Assembly (NCBI GenBank): GCA_035286585.1
Contig: DATEDC010000175.1
Coordinates: 1 to 23,487, forward strand
DNA length: 23,487 nucleotides
Direction of reading: 5' to 3'
DNA from: DSOS01 sp035286585
GTDB lineage: Bacteria > Chloroflexota > Anaerolineae > Anaerolineales > UBA4823
Shown here: one piece after another, positions 13,855 to 22,002 of the stretch
Layout of the letters: every line of letters begins with the position of its first letter
How positions within the stretch are numbered: the first letter of the stretch is position 1
Made by a program: the position numbers and the translations under genes
The notes under the pieces: generated by a model
The model's input: the letters and a program-made list of their open reading frames with translations, nothing else
Databases searched by the model: none
What the model was told of the DNA's origin: nothing

Positions 13855-16131
13855 ATGAGCGAACTGACTGCTTTTATCCCCCGACCCAAGCAGCATGAGG
13901 TGCTGGCCTATGCTGGCGGCAGGATGGGCGTCTCAGCCGTCCCTGGTAGTGGCAAGACCTGGACCCTCTCGCGCCTGGCTGCTGAGATCATTGCCAGCGG
14001 CGTGCTGGCGGACGACCAGGAAGTGTTGGTGGTCACCCTGGTCAACTCGGCGGTGGATAACTTTTACCAGCGGGTCAGCGGCTTCGTGCGCCAGCTTGGG
14101 CTGCTTCCTCACCTGGGTTACCGGGTGCGCACGCTGCACGGCCTGGCGCACGATATCGTCCGTGAGCGCCCCGACCTGGCGGGCCTGGCGGACAATTTCC
14201 AGATCGTGGACGAGCGCGAGGCGGACAACATTCGCGACCAGGCTGCCCGGGTCTGGCTGAGCAGCCACCCCGACGGGTTGGATGGTTACCTGGATCGCGA
14301 TCTGGATGAGAGCCGCCGCGATAGGGTCGTCCGCGAGAATCTGCCTGGGCTGGTGAGCGAGGTGGCTTCGAGTTTCATCCGCTATGCCAAGGACCTGCGC
14401 CTGACTCCCGAGCGCCTGCGCTTGCGCCTGGACCGCCTTCCGCTGCCGCTTCCCCTGGCTGAGATGGGTTGGGAGATCTTCAATGAGTACCAGCGCGCCC
14501 TGCTCTACCGCGGCGCGGTGGACTTCGATGATTTGATCCGCCTGGCGCTCGAGGTGCTTCAGCAGGACGAAACCCTGCTGGTTCGCCTGCGCCACCGCTG
14601 GCCTTATATCCTCGAAGACGAGGCTCAAGACAGCAGCCGCTTGCAGGAGGAGATCCTGGGGATGCTGGCAGGCCGGGATGGCAACTGGGTGCGCGTTGGC
14701 GACCCCAACCAGGCCATCTTCGAGACCTTCACCACCGCTGACCCCAGGTATCTGCGCGAGTTTATCGCCTCTCCGTCTGTGCTCAAACGCGAGCTGCCGA
14801 ACTCGGGTCGCTCCACCCTGAGCATCATCGAGCTGGCGAATCGCCTGGTCGCCTGGGCCCAAGCAGAGCACCCCGTCCCGGAGGTCCGCGATGCGCTCCA
14901 GGCGCCTCCCCTTATCGAGCCTTCTCCACCGGGCGACCCGCAGCCCAACCCGCCGGATGATCCCACCCAGGTGCAACTGGTCCTGTCGAAGTTATCCCCG
15001 GCGGAGGAGATCCTCGCCGTGGCTGATTCTTTGGAACGCTGGCTGCCCGACCACCGCGAGTACACCGTCGCTGTGCTGGCGCCGCGCAACGAACGCGGCA
15101 TCGAGATGGTGGAAGAGCTGCGCCGCCGGGGCATCGATGTGGTCGACAGCCTGTTGAGGAGCACCAGCGCTACCCGCCAAACGGCGGGAGCACTGGGCAA
15201 CCTGCTGCGCTATCTCTCCGACCCCGGCTCGCCGACCAAGCTGGCGACCGTTTACCGAGTCTGGCAGCGGGAGGCTAGCTCCGACCCATCCGAACAGCAG
15301 CGCCGCAAGCGGTCTGCCGAGCTGTTGCGCAAGAGCGGGCGGGTGGAGGATTTCCTCTGGCCTCGCCCCGGTCAGGATTGGCTGCAGGAGTTGGAATCGG
15401 CAGGCGAAGAGCCGTTCCTGCTGGAGGAGTTGGGTCGTTTCCGCGAGCTTGTCCGCCGCTGGCAGGAGGCCGTATTGCTGCCCGTGGACCAGGTGCTGCT
15501 CGGCCTGGCCCAGGACCTGTTCGACCAACCCGGCGAGCTGGCTCTGGCCCACAAGCTGGCTGTGCTCGTGCGCCGGGCGGGAGAAGCTCACCCGGAATGG
15601 CGCCTGCCTGAGCTGACCGGGGAACTGGCCGTCATCGCCCGCAATGAGCGCCGCTTCCTGGGTTTCAGCGAGGAGGACACCGGTTTCAACCCGGACGCCT
15701 ACAAAGGCCGGGTGGTGGTGGCTACCATGCACAAAGCCAAGGGCCTGGAGTGGGACCGGGTGTATTTAATGTCGGTGAACAATTACGACTTCCCCTCTGG
15801 TCTGTCTAATGACCAGTACATTGCCGAAAAATGGTACCTGCGCGACCATCTCAACCTGGAAGCCGAGGCGCTGGCCCAGCTCGACGCCTTGTTGGGCAGC
15901 GGCGAATACGACTGGTACGCGGAAGGTGAAGCCAGCGCCCGGGCGCGCCTGGACTACGTGCGCGAGCGTCTGCGCCTGCTCTATGTGGGCATCACTCGAG
16001 CGAAGCGTGAGCTGGTCATCACCTGGAACACCGGTCGCTTTGGCGACATGCAGCCGGCTGTGCCGTTCGTCGCCCTGCACGCTCACTTGCAGGATGACCT
16101 GGCTGCCAGGGGACTTAACCCCGAGACTTAA
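13855..16131 (+). CDS. UvrD/AddA-like SF1 DNA helicase without nuclease domain
   Basis: A 758-residue ATP-driven DNA helicase with the full SF1A set: Q-motif PRPKQHEVL, Walker A AVPGSGKT (28-35), Ia VLVVTLVNSAVDNF, RTLHGLAHDIV, II LEDEAQDS (D255-E256), III VGDPNQAIF (282-289), V VVVATMHKAKGLEWDRV, and VI LLYVGITRAKR (R715). The protein ends about 43 residues after motif VI, where AddA and RecB continue into a nuclease domain. That activity is supplied by the next gene, 20 bp downstream. The neighbours suggest it unwinds double-strand-break ends for recombinational repair. The upstream gap of 51 bp lacks a clear ribosome binding site. Simple UvrD or PcrA is less likely given the partner genes. 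Confidence 0.88.
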   Translation: MSELTAFIPRPKQHEVLAYAGGRMGVSAVPGSGKTWTLSRLAAEIIASGVLADDQEVLVVTLVNSAVDNFYQRVSGFVRQLGLLPHLGYRVRTLHGLAHDIVRERPDLAGLADNFQIVDEREADNIRDQAARVWLSSHPDGLDGYLDRDLDESRRDRVVRENLPGLVSEVASSFIRYAKDLRLTPERLRLRLDRLPLPLPLAEMGWEIFNEYQRALLYRGAVDFDDLIRLALEVLQQDETLLVRLRHRWPYILEDEAQDSSRLQEEILGMLAGRDGNWVRVGDPNQAIFETFTTADPRYLREFIASPSVLKRELPNSGRSTLSIIELANRLVAWAQAEHPVPEVRDALQAPPLIEPSPPGDPQPNPPDDPTQVQLVLSKLSPAEEILAVADSLERWLPDHREYTVAVLAPRNERGIEMVEELRRRGIDVVDSLLRSTSATRQTAGALGNLLRYLSDPGSPTKLATVYRVWQREASSDPSEQQRRKRSAELLRKSGRVEDFLWPRPGQDWLQELESAGEEPFLLEELGRFRELVRRWQEAVLLPVDQVLLGLAQDLFDQPGELALAHKLAVLVRRAGEAHPEWRLPELTGELAVIARNERRFLGFSEEDTGFNPDAYKGRVVVATMHKAKGLEWDRVYLMSVNNYDFPSGLSNDQYIAEKWYLRDHLNLEAEALAQLDALLGSGEYDWYAEGEASARARLDYVRERLRLLYVGITRAKRELVITWNTGRFGDMQPAVPFVALHAHLQDDLAARGLNPET

Positions 16132-16136
16132 ATATC

Positions 16137-16142
16137 AGGAGG
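16137..16142 (+). promoter_or_regulatory. Strong ribosome binding site for the RecB-type nuclease
   Basis: AGGAGG lies 9 nt before the ATG at 16152 and between two closely spaced operon genes. Confidence 0.7.
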
Positions 16143-16151
16143 CTTTCAGCC

Positions 16152-16979
16152 ATGTTGCCGGAGAACTTCCAATTCAGCCAGGGCAGCCTGCAGGACTTTG
16201 TCGACTGCCGGCGCCGCTTCGAGCTGCGCTACCTTCGCCAGTTAGCCTGGCCTGCCCTGGAGAGCCAGCCCGCCCTGGAGAGCGAGCGCCTCATGCAGCA
16301 GGGCGAGCGCTTCCACCTGCTGGTTCACCAATACCTGTTGGGCGTCCCGGCGGAGAAGCTCACTGCCATGCTCCAGGACGAAAATCTGGCAGCCTGGTGG
16401 GAATCTTTCCTGTCATTTGCCCCTGCGCTGGACGGTCTGGCCCGCTATCCCGAGATCACCCTCTCTTCCCCGCTGGGCAGCCACCGGCTGGTGGGCAAGT
16501 ACGACCTGGTGGCAGTTGACGCTCAAGGTAAAGCGCGCATCTATGATTGGAAGACCTCGCAGCGCAGGCCGCGGCGAGAGTGGCAGGTTGAACGTTTGCA
16601 GACCCGGGTTTACCCCTATCTGCTGGTGCGAGCTGGCGCCCATTTGAACGGCGGTAAACCCTTCCTCCCCGAGGAGGTGCAGATGACCTATTGGTATGCG
16701 AGCTTCCCCACGCAGCCGGAGCAGTTTACCTACAGCGACGAGCAGTACAGGAAAGATGAAGCCGATCTATCCGCGCTGCTCGCCACCATCCAGGCGCTCG
16801 GGGAGGGGGAGTTCCCGCTGACCAGCGACGAGCGGCGCTGCGTATATTGTGTTTATCGTTCACTGTGCGACCGTGGTGTGCAGGCTGGCAGCCTGGATGC
16901 TTTCGAAGCCGACCTGGAAGCCGGCGAGGGGCTGGAGCTGGCTTTGGATTTCGAGCAGATCGCCGAGATTGAGTTTTAG
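16152..16979 (+). CDS. RecB/AddB-type PD-(D/E)XK nuclease with predicted Fe-S cluster
   Basis: A 275-residue stand-alone nuclease of the kind fused to AddA and AddB helicases. The active-site series is visible: GERFHLLVHQ (H55), GKYDLV (D118), IYDWKT (D132, K134) and QTRVYPYLL (Q150, Y154). Four cysteines fit the AddB-type 4Fe-4S staple: C19 in FVDCRRRF near the N-terminus and C230, C233 and C239 near the C-terminus in CVYCVYRSLC. Such a cluster locks the two ends of the fold together. It lies 20 bp after the UvrD-type helicase and 4 bp before recJ. It therefore probably works as the cutting subunit of the same end-resection complex rather than as a Cas4 protein, since no cas genes or repeats are present. 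Confidence 0.88.
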   Translation: MLPENFQFSQGSLQDFVDCRRRFELRYLRQLAWPALESQPALESERLMQQGERFHLLVHQYLLGVPAEKLTAMLQDENLAAWWESFLSFAPALDGLARYPEITLSSPLGSHRLVGKYDLVAVDAQGKARIYDWKTSQRRPRREWQVERLQTRVYPYLLVRAGAHLNGGKPFLPEEVQMTYWYASFPTQPEQFTYSDEQYRKDEADLSALLATIQALGEGEFPLTSDERRCVYCVYRSLCDRGVQAGSLDAFEADLEAGEGLELALDFEQIAEIEF

Positions 16980-16983
16980 AGCC

Positions 16984-19305
16984 ATGAAAGCCTGGGTCGA
17001 GCCGGAGGAGGTGGATGTGCCGCCGGAATTGGCGGGAGCAGTGGGCGGTCATCCCCTGGTGGCCCAGACTCTGGCGCGGCGCGGTTTCCTCAACGCCGCC
17101 TCTGCCAGGGTTTTTTTAGACCCTCAGGCTTACACCCCAAGCGATCCGTTCGAGCTGCCCGGCCTCGACGCCGCGGTGGACAGGCTGGGGCAGGCCATCC
17201 GCCAGGGAGAGCCGGTCTGCGTGTGGGGCGACTTCGACGTGGACGGGCAGACAGCCACGACGCTGCTGGTCTCGGCTTTGGGCGATCTTGGCGCCCGGGT
17301 GAGCTACCACATACCGCTGCGGGCCAGCGAATCGCATGGCGTCAACCTGCATGTGCTCGAACAGGTGATCGAGCAGGGCGCCCGGCTCTTGCTGACCTGC
17401 GATACCGGCATCGCCGCCCACGAAGCCGTAGCCTACGCCCGGCAGCGCGGCGTGGACGTGATCGTCACCGACCATCACAGCCTGCCGCCGGAGCTTCCGC
17501 CCGCTTTAGCGGTGGTCAATCCCAGGCTGCTGCCGCAAGGCCACCCGTTGAGCAGCCTGCCCGGCGTGGGCGTGGCTTACAAGCTGGCCCAGGCGCTGTA
17601 CTTGCCGCTCGGCAGGCAAGCGGACTGTGAACGCCACCTGGACCTGGTTGCCCTGGGAATCGTCGCCGACCTGGCTTACCTGCGTGGCGAGACGCGCTAT
17701 TTGCTGCAGCACGGCCTGGAGAGGCTGCGCCATCCGGAGCGCCTGGGGTTGAAGGTGATGCTGGAGTTCGCTGAACTGGAGCCCGCCTGGCTGACCGAGG
17801 AGCATATAGGCTACATCCTGGCCCCCCGCCTGAACGCCCTGGGGCGTCTGGCGGATGCCAACCCGGTGGTGGAATTTTTGCTCACCAGCGACCAGGGCCG
17901 CGCCCGTATCATGGCTTTGCAGCTCGAAGGCTTGAACGCCAGGCGCAGAATGCTCACCGAGCAGGTTTACCGCGCCGCCCTGGCGCAGGTGGAACAAAAG
18001 CCGGAGCTGTTGGAAGAGGCTGCCCTGGTGCTGGCTCATCCTTCCTGGCCGGCGGGTGTGATCGGCATCGTCGCCAGCCGCCTGGTGGAGCGCTTCGGCA
18101 AGCCGGTTGTATTGCTTTCTGCCCCGCCCGGTGAGATGGCGCGCGGCTCGGCGCGATCAGTTGCGGGGGTCGATATCACCGCCGCCATCGCCTCTCAAAG
18201 CGTACTTCTGGGGGGATTTGGCGGGCATCCGCTGGCGGCTGGTTTAGCGATTGACCCGCAGCGCATCCCCGAATTTCGCCGCGGGGTGTCCGCCGCCGTC
18301 CGGGAGCAGCAGGCTGAAATGCCTGTCGAAGCGCGTTTGACAATGGATGGCTACCTGCCCTTGTCGGAGTTGAACCTGGACCTGGTGGCAGACCTGGAGC
18401 GCCTGGCGCCGTTCGGTCCCGGAAACCCGCCGCTGGTGCTGGCCAGCGCGGGGCTGCGCCTGGTCAGCCATGCGACGATCGGTCGCGGCGGCGAGCACCT
18501 GCTGCTCACCGTAGAGGACGACGCCGGTCACTCCCAGCGGGTGATCTGGTGGCAGGGAGCCGAATGGCTGGGTTTGGAGCCGCTCCCCGAGGGGCGCTTC
18601 GACCTTGCCTATACGGTCCGTCTCGGCACCTTCCGCGGCCAGCGCGACTTGCAGGTGCTATGGGTGGACGCGCGTCCCGAGCGACCCATCAGCGTGGAGC
18701 TGGTCCCGGAGCGCCCCCCGCTCCGGATTGTCGACTACCGCCAGGGTGCCTACCCGCTGGCAGTTCTACAGCGCTTGCAAGCGGAAGAAGAGCTGTTGGT
18801 TTGGGGAGAGGGTCCGGGATGGGAGAAGCTCAGGGTGCGGAGTCGCTCTGAGCTGAGGCCGGCAGCCAACCTTGTGATCTGGACCATCCCGCCCTGCTAC
18901 GCCGAGCTGGGTGGGGCGCTGCGCACGGTCACGCCGCAAACTGTATATCTATTCAATAACGATCCGGGCATGGACCAGGCGGAGCCATTTTTAACGCGCC
19001 TGGCGGGTTTGGTAAAATATGCCCTGCGTTACCGGGGAGGGGTGGCGCAGCTATCTGCCCTGGCGGCAGCTACCGCCCAGAGCGAAGCGCTGGTGTTGGT
19101 CGGTTTGGCCTGGCTGGAAGCCAGGGGGCACGTGCGGGTGGTCCACCAGAGTGGGAGTGAGCTGTACCTGCAAGCCGGGGCGGGCGAGCTTCAGGATGTG
19201 CACAGCCAGGTAGCCGCTCAACTGCAAGCCATGCTGGCCGAGACGGCTGCCTTCCGCCGCTATTTCTCCCGCGCCGACAAGGATGCGCTGATTGCATCTG
19301 ACTGA
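16984..19305 (+). CDS. recJ: Single-stranded-DNA exonuclease RecJ, long form
   Basis: RecJ degrades single-stranded DNA from the 5' end in recombination and repair. The 773-residue protein has the DHH-family motifs DFDVDG (83-88), TCDTGI (D140) and TDHH (163-165), the core GRLADANPVVEFLL, a DHHA1 domain ending in GGFGGHPLAAGLAI, and an OB-like segment after it. Two motifs vary slightly: DYDVDG is DFDVDG and the usual Asn in VDNG is Thr. About 200 extra C-terminal residues follow the normal length of roughly 570, ending in a helical, possibly winged-helix segment. The ATG at 16984, 4 bp after the nuclease stop, is chosen because an in-frame ATG at 16849 would overlap the nuclease by 130 bp. 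Co-occurrence with the helicase/nuclease genes indicates one resection operon. Confidence 0.92.
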   Translation: MKAWVEPEEVDVPPELAGAVGGHPLVAQTLARRGFLNAASARVFLDPQAYTPSDPFELPGLDAAVDRLGQAIRQGEPVCVWGDFDVDGQTATTLLVSALGDLGARVSYHIPLRASESHGVNLHVLEQVIEQGARLLLTCDTGIAAHEAVAYARQRGVDVIVTDHHSLPPELPPALAVVNPRLLPQGHPLSSLPGVGVAYKLAQALYLPLGRQADCERHLDLVALGIVADLAYLRGETRYLLQHGLERLRHPERLGLKVMLEFAELEPAWLTEEHIGYILAPRLNALGRLADANPVVEFLLTSDQGRARIMALQLEGLNARRRMLTEQVYRAALAQVEQKPELLEEAALVLAHPSWPAGVIGIVASRLVERFGKPVVLLSAPPGEMARGSARSVAGVDITAAIASQSVLLGGFGGHPLAAGLAIDPQRIPEFRRGVSAAVREQQAEMPVEARLTMDGYLPLSELNLDLVADLERLAPFGPGNPPLVLASAGLRLVSHATIGRGGEHLLLTVEDDAGHSQRVIWWQGAEWLGLEPLPEGRFDLAYTVRLGTFRGQRDLQVLWVDARPERPISVELVPERPPLRIVDYRQGAYPLAVLQRLQAEEELLVWGEGPGWEKLRVRSRSELRPAANLVIWTIPPCYAELGGALRTVTPQTVYLFNNDPGMDQAEPFLTRLAGLVKYALRYRGGVAQLSALAAATAQSEALVLVGLAWLEARGHVRVVHQSGSELYLQAGAGELQDVHSQVAAQLQAMLAETAAFRRYFSRADKDALIASD

Positions 19306-19319
19306 AACTCGAGGTTAGG

Positions 19320-20588
19320 GTGAGGATCACGATTCTGACCGCTGGGTCGCGGGGCGACGTACAGCCCTATGTTGCCCTGGGAGCTGGCTTGTTGCACGCC
19401 GGATTCCAGGTGCGGTTTGCCACGCATAAGATTTTTGAGGGCTTCATCCGCCAGCACGAGCTGGATTTCGCCCCACTGGAGGGCGATCCACGGGCGGTCG
19501 TCCAGGCCCCCGAAGGCAGGGATTGGCTGGCTTCGGGGCGTAACCCGTTCGGCTTCATCGCCGGCTTTCAGCGCCTGATGGGGCCGGTGATGCATCAGGC
19601 TTTTCAGGACGCCTGGGCAGCCTGCCAGGACGCAGACGCGATCCTGGTCTCCGGGCTGGGTTTCTACCCGGGTCACAGCATCGCCCAAAAGTTGGGCGTG
19701 CCGATGCTTCAGGCTTACTTGCAGCCCATCCATCCGACCAGCGCTTTCCCCAGCGCGATCTTTCCGCTCCCACTGCGAGGACATGTTATCTACAATTACC
19801 TGACCCACGTCCTTGGAGGCCAGATGTTCTGGCAGGCGATGCGCCCCGGCCTTAACCTGGCGCGCCGCGAGCTGCTGGGGCTGCCCCCCTTGCCCAGGCT
19901 GGGGGCGATCGTTTTCCAAGATTTGGAGCGGCGCAGGCTGCCGGTGGCCTATGGCTACAGTCCAGCGGTGCTGCCCAGGCCGCGCCTCTGGGGAGAGTGG
20001 ATCCACGTGGTGGGCTATTGGTTCCTGCCCGAGGCCGAGTGGACCCCGCCAGCGGCTCTGGCAGATTTTCTGGCTGCTGGAGAGCCGCCTGTCTATGTGG
20101 GTTTTGGCAGCATGGCAGATCGCGACCCCGAGCGCCTGGCCGGGATCGTGCTGGAAGCCTTGGTGCGCAGTGGGCAGCGCGCCGTAATGCTCACCGGCTG
20201 GGGCGGGTTGAAGCCTGCGGATTTGCCGGATACCGTATTTCCGCTTGAATCGTCGCCGCACGACTGGCTGTTCCCGCGCATGGCGGCTGCCGTCCACCAC
20301 GGGGGAGCGGGCACCACGGCTTCTGCCCTGCGGGCTGGAGTGCCCTCGATCGTGCTGCCGTTTTTCGGTGACCAGTTCTTTTGGGGGCAGGTCGTCACTC
20401 GTCTGGGTGTCAGCCCCGGCGTCCTCTACCGGCGCGAGCTGAACGCCGGGCGCCTGGCGGATTACATCTGCGCTGCCGTCAAGAACCCGGATATGCGCCT
20501 GCGGGCGCAGGCGCTGGGGGAGCGCATCCGCCTCGAAGCCGGTGTGAATCGGGCGGTGGCGCTCTTCCAGCGCTACCTGCAGACTTGA
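19320..20588 (+). CDS. GT1-like glycosyltransferase (lipid/sterol glucosyltransferase type)
   Basis: A 422-residue GT-B-fold glycosyltransferase. The N-terminus (ITILTAGSRGDVQPYVALGAGLLHAGFQVRFATH) is typical of enzymes that glycosylate sterols, lipids or small aglycones. The C-terminal donor-binding signature is HHGGAGTTASALRAGVPSIVLPFFGDQFFWG, with the usual His-Gly-Gly-Gly-Thr and Asp-Gln pair, so a nucleotide-sugar donor is expected. No signal peptide is seen; these enzymes act on the cytoplasmic face of the membrane. The start is GTG, 15 bp after recJ, so it is probably read through from the recombination operon. It is distinct from the two GT4 genes that follow. The acceptor is unknown. 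Confidence 0.88.
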   Translation: MRITILTAGSRGDVQPYVALGAGLLHAGFQVRFATHKIFEGFIRQHELDFAPLEGDPRAVVQAPEGRDWLASGRNPFGFIAGFQRLMGPVMHQAFQDAWAACQDADAILVSGLGFYPGHSIAQKLGVPMLQAYLQPIHPTSAFPSAIFPLPLRGHVIYNYLTHVLGGQMFWQAMRPGLNLARRELLGLPPLPRLGAIVFQDLERRRLPVAYGYSPAVLPRPRLWGEWIHVVGYWFLPEAEWTPPAALADFLAAGEPPVYVGFGSMADRDPERLAGIVLEALVRSGQRAVMLTGWGGLKPADLPDTVFPLESSPHDWLFPRMAAAVHHGGAGTTASALRAGVPSIVLPFFGDQFFWGQVVTRLGVSPGVLYRRELNAGRLADYICAAVKNPDMRLRAQALGERIRLEAGVNRAVALFQRYLQT

Positions 20589-20622
20589 GCCTGCGCCAGG
20601 CGGAAGCACCTGACAATAATGC

Positions 20623-20665
20623 TTGCCTTGAAACAGGCAATAAGACCTTAACGTTATAATTAAGG
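20623..20665 (+). promoter_or_regulatory. Promoter/operator region with two inverted repeats before GT4 genes
   Basis: TTGCCT-N6-AGGCAA forms a small hairpin at about 20623-20640. CCTTAA (20646-20651) and TTAAGG (20660-20665) then flank a consensus -10 TATAAT at 20655-20660. A -35 TTGAAA (20628-20633) is 21 bp away, too far for an ideal promoter, so activation or repression at the repeats is plausible. Confidence 0.5.
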
Positions 20666-20708
20666 AGAGGAGACGAAGAATACACAATCATTTTAAGGAA
20701 ATATCAGT

Positions 20709-21953
20709 ATGCGCATCGGTTTCATTGCCACACGCCTGAACGGTACAGATGGGGTTTCGCTAGAGGTGGAAAAGTGGGCGCAGGTGCTTCAGCGCCTGGG
20801 TCATGAGCTGTATTATTGCGCGGGGGAGCTCGGCGGCTATGCCAGCGGAGGCACTCTGATTCCAACACTGCACTTTGCTCACCAATCGATCTTTAAATTA
20901 AGCCGCCAGGCTTTTGAGAGCGGCGAATCGATTGACGCCGAACAAATCGGCGATGAGATCTATGCGACGGCGGATGAAATTAGGGCGCCGCTGCGCGCTT
21001 TCATCCGCAAGAATAAGTTGGATATGATCATCGTCCAGAATGCCCTGACGATCCCGATGAACCTGCCGCTGGGGGTTTCCTTGACCGGCTTGATTGCCGA
21101 AATTTGCATCGACACGATCGCCCACCACCACGACTTTTATTGGGAAAGGCAGCGCTACCAGACCAACACGGTTCTCAACCTGCTCGATACCACCTTTCCC
21201 GCCAAGCTGCCCTCCATCCAGCACGTAACCATCAACACGATTGCCCAGCAGCGCTTGAAAGCCCGGCGGGGGATCGATTCGATCGTCATTCCCAATGTGC
21301 TGGACTTTTCCACCCCACCTCCGCAATTCGATGAATACAACGCCGACTTCCGCCAGGCGATCGGTTTGAAAGAAGGCGATCTGTTTATTTTGCAGCCTAC
21401 CCGAGTTATCCGCCGTAAAGGCATTGAAATGGCCATCGAATTGGTCTATCGCCTCCAGCTTCCAGAGCCGCGCCTGTTTATCACCCATCGCTCGGACGAT
21501 GAAGGTTTATCCTATTGGCACTGGTTGAAGCGCGAGGCCAGCGTGATGGGCGTCCAGGTGCAGTTGCTCGATCACATGATAAAACCGCAGCGCGCAAAGA
21601 TCAACGGGCACAAAATGTATTCCTTGTGGGATGCCTATCTGCATGCCGACCTGGTTACCTTTCCCAGCCTGTACGAAGGTTTTGGCAATGCCCTGCTGGA
21701 GGCCATTTATACCCGCAATTTGACGGTGGTCAACCGCTACCCGGTGTACAACGCGGATATCAAGCCGTTGGGGTTTAAGTTCATCGAGCTGGATGGTTTT
21801 GTAGATGACGCCTCCGTGGAGCTGACCCGCCAGCTTTTCAAAAATCCTGAGGAGGTCAGGCGCATGGTTGAGACCAATTTCGCCATTGCTCGCGAGCATT
21901 ATTCCCTGGAATTGTTAGAACGCCAGCTCGTTGAGGTGATGAAGAATTTTTGA
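20709..21953 (+). CDS. GT4-family glycosyltransferase, first of a tandem pair
   Basis: A 414-residue GT-B-fold, group 1 glycosyltransferase. The N-terminus IGFIATRLNGTDGVSLEVEKW holds the acceptor-side glycine-rich loop, HHHDF at mid-protein is a shared signature of this pair, and the donor half has LQPTRVIRRKGIEMAIELV and the Glu-x7-Glu motif in FPSLYEGFGNALLEAI. It is cytosolic, with no membrane segment. AAGGAA about 10 nt upstream supports the ATG. It has its own promoter region and is followed after about 50 bp by a clear paralogue with the same signatures. With a possible GH13 phosphorylase gene starting downstream, I infer synthesis of a small glycoside such as a compatible solute; donor and acceptor are not identifiable. 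Confidence 0.87.
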   Translation: MRIGFIATRLNGTDGVSLEVEKWAQVLQRLGHELYYCAGELGGYASGGTLIPTLHFAHQSIFKLSRQAFESGESIDAEQIGDEIYATADEIRAPLRAFIRKNKLDMIIVQNALTIPMNLPLGVSLTGLIAEICIDTIAHHHDFYWERQRYQTNTVLNLLDTTFPAKLPSIQHVTINTIAQQRLKARRGIDSIVIPNVLDFSTPPPQFDEYNADFRQAIGLKEGDLFILQPTRVIRRKGIEMAIELVYRLQLPEPRLFITHRSDDEGLSYWHWLKREASVMGVQVQLLDHMIKPQRAKINGHKMYSLWDAYLHADLVTFPSLYEGFGNALLEAIYTRNLTVVNRYPVYNADIKPLGFKFIELDGFVDDASVELTRQLFKNPEEVRRMVETNFAIAREHYSLELLERQLVEVMKNF

Positions 21954-22002
21954 CCTGCCCTCCAATGAACGAGTGAGTTTGTCTTTTCACCGCCAAACCA
22001 CG

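Noticed and set aside
16849..16983. Upstream ATG for recJ at 16849
   Set aside because: It would overlap the nuclease gene by about 130 bp and add 45 residues unlike any RecJ N-terminus. The ATG at 16984 is 4 bp after the previous stop.
20623..20640. Hairpin TTGCCT/AGGCAA as a terminator for the GT1-like gene
   Set aside because: The stem is only 6 bp and is followed by TAAGACC rather than a T tract.
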